This document shows positions 5,745 to 5,799 of a stretch of DNA of 5,799 nucleotides, in pieces. The first letter of the stretch is position 1. Each line of letters begins with the position of its first letter. Source of the stretch: an uncultured Planctomycetales bacterium. GTDB lineage: Bacteria; Planctomycetota; Planctomycetia; Isosphaerales; Isosphaeraceae. The DNA is taken from positions 1 to 5,799 of the forward strand of contig CALCIB010000257.1 in assembly GCA_937907525.1 (NCBI GenBank), in the 5' to 3' direction. Position numbers and translations under genes: made by a program. The notes beneath the pieces were generated by a model, which did no database searches, was not told where the DNA came from, and saw only the letters and a list, made by a program, of their open reading frames with translations.

Positions 5745-5761
5745 GACCCTCACCCGGCCCT
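5745..5761 (-). repeat. Truncated third copy of the dispersed element
   Basis: On the minus strand this reads AAGGGCCGGGTGAGGGT, the tail half of the same element: the end of the short hairpin plus GGTGAGGG. The long CCCTCTCCC hairpin is missing. Together with copy 2 it forms an inverted repeat, GGGTGAGGGTCGCG (5669-5682) against CGCG-ATG-ACCCTCACCC (5738-5754), with a 3-nt bulge. It is probably a decayed or partly copied unit. Confidence 0.45.
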
Positions 5762-5799
5762 TGGAACGATGCCGAAATAACTTCCGGGAATCCTTCGCG

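Noticed and set aside
5586..5753. N-terminal extension of the glycosyltransferase to 5753
   Set aside because: The extra 56 residues are read through the hairpin repeat at 5633-5677 and do not resemble the start of a GT-B protein.
1..5799. CRISPR array, transposase, toxin-antitoxin, phage or defence genes, tRNA or rRNA
   Set aside because: I looked for them on both strands and saw no supporting signature.

Overview
The base composition is strongly GC-rich. The coding regions favour G or C at third codon positions, and the reverse strands carry many long Arg/Pro-rich shadow frames. Together with the mix of proteins and a dispersed CCCTCTCCC/GGGAGAGGG hairpin element, this suggests a bacterial chromosome, most likely a planctomycete of the Isosphaeraceae type (Paludisphaera/Singulisphaera-like). 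That assignment is an impression from composition and protein style, not from a marker gene.

Layout, left to right. Bases 18-61 hold one copy of the dispersed double-hairpin element. Three minus-strand genes follow, read from right to left: an HlyD/RND-type membrane-fusion (periplasmic adaptor) protein (1834-3327), a small five-segment membrane protein (1126-1656) and a membrane-anchored protein with a His-rich tail (132-992). The adaptor has a good sigma70-like promoter at 3537-3565, a leader of about 200 nt and possibly a small translationally coupled ORF (3327-3491). A stem-loop lies just behind its stop codon, and the gene nearest the left edge appears to have its own promoter (1094-1122). 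The three genes are therefore probably not one simple operon.

An intergenic stretch of about 435 bp (3328-3762) separates the adaptor from a divergent plus-strand gene (3763-4416) for a soluble protein of unknown function. A strong hairpin sits just before that gene's start. It converges with a minus-strand GT-B glycosyltransferase (4389-5585) and overlaps it by 28 bp at the 3' ends. The glycosyltransferase is preceded by a second, oppositely oriented copy of the dispersed element (5633-5677) and a truncated third piece (about 5745-5761).

How the genes work together: the adaptor implies envelope-spanning export, but no transporter, ATPase or outer-membrane partner lies in the window. The glycosyltransferase suggests surface polysaccharide or glycolipid synthesis but stands alone. 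I see no mobile element, CRISPR array, defence system or RNA gene. Nothing here makes a strong case for an exciting new multi-gene system. The points most worth a second look are the leader and small ORF of the adaptor, the paired dispersed elements, and the uncharacterised 217-aa protein.
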